The translations under genes and the position numbers were made by a program. The notes beneath the pieces were generated by a model. The model did not search any database. It was not told the origin of the DNA and worked only from the letters and a program-made list of their open reading frames with translations. From an uncultured Eubacteriales bacterium (GTDB taxonomy: Bacteria > Bacillota > Clostridia > Oscillospirales > Oscillospiraceae): DNA of 8,761 bases. The DNA is taken from assembly GCA_900544945.1 (NCBI GenBank), contig UQXG01000096.1, positions 1 through 8,761 on the forward strand, read 5' to 3'. Below, one piece after another: positions 6,914-8,761 of this stretch. Position 1 is the first letter of the stretch. Each line of letters starts with the position of its first letter.

Positions 6914-6942
6914 ATGATACACCAGAATTGTGCCTTTGTGAA
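6914..6942 (-). promoter_or_regulatory. Sigma-A type promoter of the citXG-citC operon
   Basis: On the - strand, -35 TTCACA (6937-6942, five of six consensus), a 17-base spacer and -10 TATCAT (6914-6919, five of six). It lies 30 bases before the citXG start and is divergent from the MATE gene promoter, with only 7 bases between the two -35 boxes. Confidence 0.8.
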
Positions 6943-6951
6943 GTACGACTT
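6941..6951. promoter_or_regulatory. Small dyad between divergent promoters
   Basis: AAGT-ACG-ACTT is a perfect 4+3+4 inverted repeat lying over the gap between the two -35 boxes. A second 8-base palindrome, TTCCGGAA (6957-6964), sits in the spacer of the MATE promoter. Both are short enough to arise by chance, so an operator role is only a suggestion. Confidence 0.2.
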
Positions 6952-6978
6952 GCAATTTCCGGAACTAGGATGTAGAAT
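6950..6978 (+). promoter_or_regulatory. Sigma-A type promoter of the MATE transporter gene
   Basis: -35 TTGCAA (6950-6955), a 17-base spacer and -10 TAGAAT (6973-6978, five of six consensus). The MATE start codon at 7012 is 33 bases further on. The promoter fits the chosen start and is back-to-back with the cit promoter. Confidence 0.7.
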
Positions 6979-6999
6979 GGCAAAAATGGTCGGATGATC

Positions 7000-7004
7000 G
7001 GAGG
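7000..7004 (+). promoter_or_regulatory. Ribosome binding site that fixes the MATE start
   Basis: GGAGG lies 7 bases before the ATG at 7012. The earlier in-frame ATG at 6994 has no such site and is only 15 bases past the -10 box, so 7012 is preferred. Confidence 0.75.
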
Positions 7005-7011
7005 CAGGTTC

Positions 7012-8337
7012 ATGGGGGAAATCAATTTGACGGAAGGGTCGATTTTTAAGAAGCTGGTGCAGTTTTCCCTGCCCATGATTGCGGGCAATCTCCTGCAGCA
7101 GGTATACAATCTGGTAGACACCCTGATCGTGGGAAAGTGTATCGGCTCGGACGCTCTGGCCGCGGTCGGCTCGGCCTACACCCTGATGACCTTTCTGACC
7201 TCCATTCTCATCGGCCTGTGCATGGGAAGCGGAGCCTTTTTCTCCGCGGACTACGGTGCGGGAGAGGAAGCCCAGCTGGGAGAGGACATCCGGCTGTCCT
7301 TTGGCTTCATTCTTGCCATGTGCGCCCTGATTTACGCCATCATCTACCCGGGCATGGAGCTGATTCTGTCGCTGCTGCAAACCCCAACCGAGCTGCTGGA
7401 GCTGACGAGAAACTACGTCCGGCCGGTGTTCACGGGGATTTTCTTCGTTTTTCTGTATAACTTCTACGCCTATCTTCAGCGAGCCATGGGAAATTCTCTG
7501 GTCCCCCTGGTTTTCCTGGGAATCTCCGCGCTGCTGAACATTGCGCTGGATCTGTGGTTCGTGCTGGGATTCCATATGGGCGTTGCCGGTGCGGCCTGGG
7601 CAACGGTCATCGCACAAGCCGTCTCCGGCGTGGGCATTGCCCTGTACACCCGGCGGAAGCTGTCCCTTCCCAAGGCGAAAACCAAGCCCCGGGGGCTGTC
7701 CCGGCTTCGGGAAATCGTGGTCAACGATGCCGCCACCGCCCTCCAGCAGTCGGTGATGAACTTCGGCATTCTGATGATTCAGGGCCTGGTGAACCGCTTC
7801 GGCGCCACGGTCATGGCCTCCTTCGCCGCGGCGGTAAAGATCGATACCATCGCCTACATGCCCGCCCAGGAATTCGGCAACGCCTACTCCCTCTTCGTTT
7901 CCCAGAATTACGGAGCCCGGCAGCCGGAACGGATCCGCAAGGGCACCCGGCTGTCCTTCCTGGTGTCCGCGCTTTTCTGTCTGGTGATCTCCGGTCTGAT
8001 TTTCCTCCTGTCTCCCTGGCTCATGGGCTTTTTCGTGGAGCCGGGAGAAACCGCCATTATCGCCGGCGGCGTCCAATATCTGCGCATTGAGGGTTCCATG
8101 TATGTGGGCATCGGCATTCTGTTCCTGTGGTACGGCTATTTCCGGGCCATTCGCAAGCCCCAGGTTTCCCTGATTCTGACGGTGATTTCTCTGGGAACCC
8201 GGGTGGCTCTGTCCTACGCTCTGGCTCCCCGGACGGTGCTGGGAGTCGTCGCCATCTGGCTGTCCATTCCCATCGGCTGGGTGCTGGCCGACTTGGCGGG
8301 ACTGGTGTTCTATCGCCGTTTACGGCCTGAAATGTAA
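7012..8337 (+). CDS. MATE-family multidrug/organic cation efflux transporter
   Basis: A 441-residue polytopic membrane protein of the normal MATE length (about 440-460) with about twelve hydrophobic segments and two similar halves. The N-terminal segment FSLPMIAGNLLQQVYNLVDTLIVGK (18-42) is the hallmark of the family. The second half starts near residue 237, with the matching VNDAATALQQSVMNFGILMIQGLVNRFG pattern (237-264). GSGAFFSADYGAGE (72-85) and FVSQNYGARQPERIRKG (295-311) are the paired conserved loop motifs. The protein should export cationic drugs, dyes or metabolites from the cytoplasm in exchange for Na+ or H+; the substrate cannot be predicted. It is transcribed divergently from the citXG-citC operon. 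No convincing terminator lies between it and the next gene, so some read-through is possible. Confidence 0.93.
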   Translation: MGEINLTEGSIFKKLVQFSLPMIAGNLLQQVYNLVDTLIVGKCIGSDALAAVGSAYTLMTFLTSILIGLCMGSGAFFSADYGAGEEAQLGEDIRLSFGFILAMCALIYAIIYPGMELILSLLQTPTELLELTRNYVRPVFTGIFFVFLYNFYAYLQRAMGNSLVPLVFLGISALLNIALDLWFVLGFHMGVAGAAWATVIAQAVSGVGIALYTRRKLSLPKAKTKPRGLSRLREIVVNDAATALQQSVMNFGILMIQGLVNRFGATVMASFAAAVKIDTIAYMPAQEFGNAYSLFVSQNYGARQPERIRKGTRLSFLVSALFCLVISGLIFLLSPWLMGFFVEPGETAIIAGGVQYLRIEGSMYVGIGILFLWYGYFRAIRKPQVSLILTVISLGTRVALSYALAPRTVLGVVAIWLSIPIGWVLADLAGLVFYRRLRPEM

Positions 8338-8406
8338 GTCGTCCTTTAATCGGCGGGCGTAATATATGTGCGTCTGTTCGAGAAATCGGAATTTGTGGAG
8401 GGCAAA
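8338..8406. other. Intergenic spacer at a base-composition shift
   Basis: Between the MATE stop and the hydrolase start I see no clear hairpin or well-matched promoter. A TAATAT at 8360-8365 could be a -10 box, but no good -35 is in place. The spacer ends with GGAGGG (8397-8402), the ribosome site of the next gene. Confidence 0.5.
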
Positions 8407-8761
8407 ATGGATATTAAATTATATTATCAGGAAAAAGGAACTGGCGAACCGCTTATACTCTTGCACGGAAACGGCGAAGATAGTTCCTATTTCATAAATC
8501 AAATAGATTATTTTCAAAACGCATACCATGTAATTGCGGTAGATACAAGAGGTCATGGAAAAACTCCGAGAGGTGATGCACCCTTTACCATTGAACAATT
8601 CTCCTGCGATTTATACGATTTTATGCAGGGGCATCAAATTTCAAATGCGATAATTTTGGGTTTTTCGGATGGGGCGAACATTGCGATGAAATTCGCAATA
8701 AAGCATCCCAGTATGGTGAAGGGCTTAATCTTGAACGGCGGTAACCTCGAACCAACGGGTG
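8407..8761 (+). CDS. Alpha/beta-fold hydrolase, 5' part only
   Basis: The open frame runs from the ATG at 8407 to the window end: 118 complete codons, no stop. Translation begins MDIKLYYQEKGTGEPLILLH. It shows the oxyanion-hole motif HGNG (20-23), the strand-loop DTRGHGKT (46-53) typical of the fold, and the nucleophile elbow GFSDG with S87 as the likely catalytic serine. The acid and histidine of the triad lie beyond the window. GGAGGG lies 4-5 bases upstream of the ATG. It should be a soluble esterase, peptidase or related hydrolase; the fold does not fix the substrate. Codon use differs from its neighbours: five ATA and two AGA codons in 118, against no ATA in the 441-codon MATE gene. This points to recent acquisition or a different genomic compartment. 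Confidence 0.9.
   Translation, partial: MDIKLYYQEKGTGEPLILLHGNGEDSSYFINQIDYFQNAYHVIAVDTRGHGKTPRGDAPFTIEQFSCDLYDFMQGHQISNAIILGFSDGANIAMKFAIKHPSMVKGLILNGGNLEPTG

Noticed and set aside
6884..6955. 24-residue N-terminal extension of CitXG
   Set aside because: It would place the start codon upstream of both the -35 and -10 boxes of the promoter and adds no family sequence.
6778..8076. 432-codon - strand open frame opposite the MATE gene
   Set aside because: Antisense to a clear membrane transporter. The translation is Gln/Gly/His-rich with no domain, and it runs into citXG in the same direction with a different phase.
1..8761. Mobile element, phage defence island or CRISPR array
   Set aside because: No transposase, integrase, direct repeat series or toxin-antitoxin pair is visible. 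The nuclease/ATPase pair with YmdB reads more like housekeeping repair or signalling than a recognisable defence cassette.

Overview
The window looks like a moderately GC-rich chromosome segment of a gut-type Gram-positive anaerobe in the Clostridia, possibly Oscillospiraceae/Ruminococcaceae. This placement is inference. It rests on GGAGG-type ribosome binding sites, very tight operons, a YmdB homologue, YhaO/YhaN-type nuclease proteins, a citrate-lyase maturation operon and a clostridial-type MATE transporter. No rRNA, tRNA, insertion sequence or CRISPR array is visible.

Left edge (1-411, + strand): a small XRE/Cro-type regulator preceded by a perfect 15-bp palindrome that could be its operator. 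A long hairpin follows and probably terminates both this gene and the converging operon.

Centre-left (443-4447, - strand): a three-gene operon, transcribed ymdB-like, then SbcD/YhaO-like, then SbcC/YhaN-like, with overlapping genes (10 and 4 nt) and a good sigma-A promoter at 4419-4447. It couples a YmdB-family phosphodiesterase to a metallophosphoesterase/coiled-coil ATPase pair of the Mre11-Rad50 type. The ATPase is compact (705 aa). It carries a predicted transmembrane hairpin mid-coil where SbcC/Rad50 have the zinc hook, so the complex is probably membrane-attached.

Centre-right (4465-6942, - strand): a two-gene citrate-lyase maturation operon, citXG (fused prosthetic-group synthase and transferase) followed by citC (acetate:SH-citrate lyase ligase), overlapping by 8 nt. 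A strong -35/-10 pair lies upstream and a GC-rich hairpin follows. CitXG makes and attaches the prosthetic group to the acyl carrier subunit, and CitC acetylates it. The lyase subunits citD, citE and citF are not in the window.

Right (6950-8761, + strand): a MATE-family efflux transporter driven by a promoter placed back-to-back with the cit promoter, then the 5' part of an alpha/beta-hydrolase gene that runs off the window. The hydrolase is clearly more AT-rich, with different codon use, which suggests a different history.

All genes except the right-hand partial one are intact. Nothing here clearly amounts to an undescribed system. The best candidates for a second look are the YmdB-nuclease operon with the membrane hairpin in its ATPase, and the orphan cit maturation operon paired with a MATE transporter.
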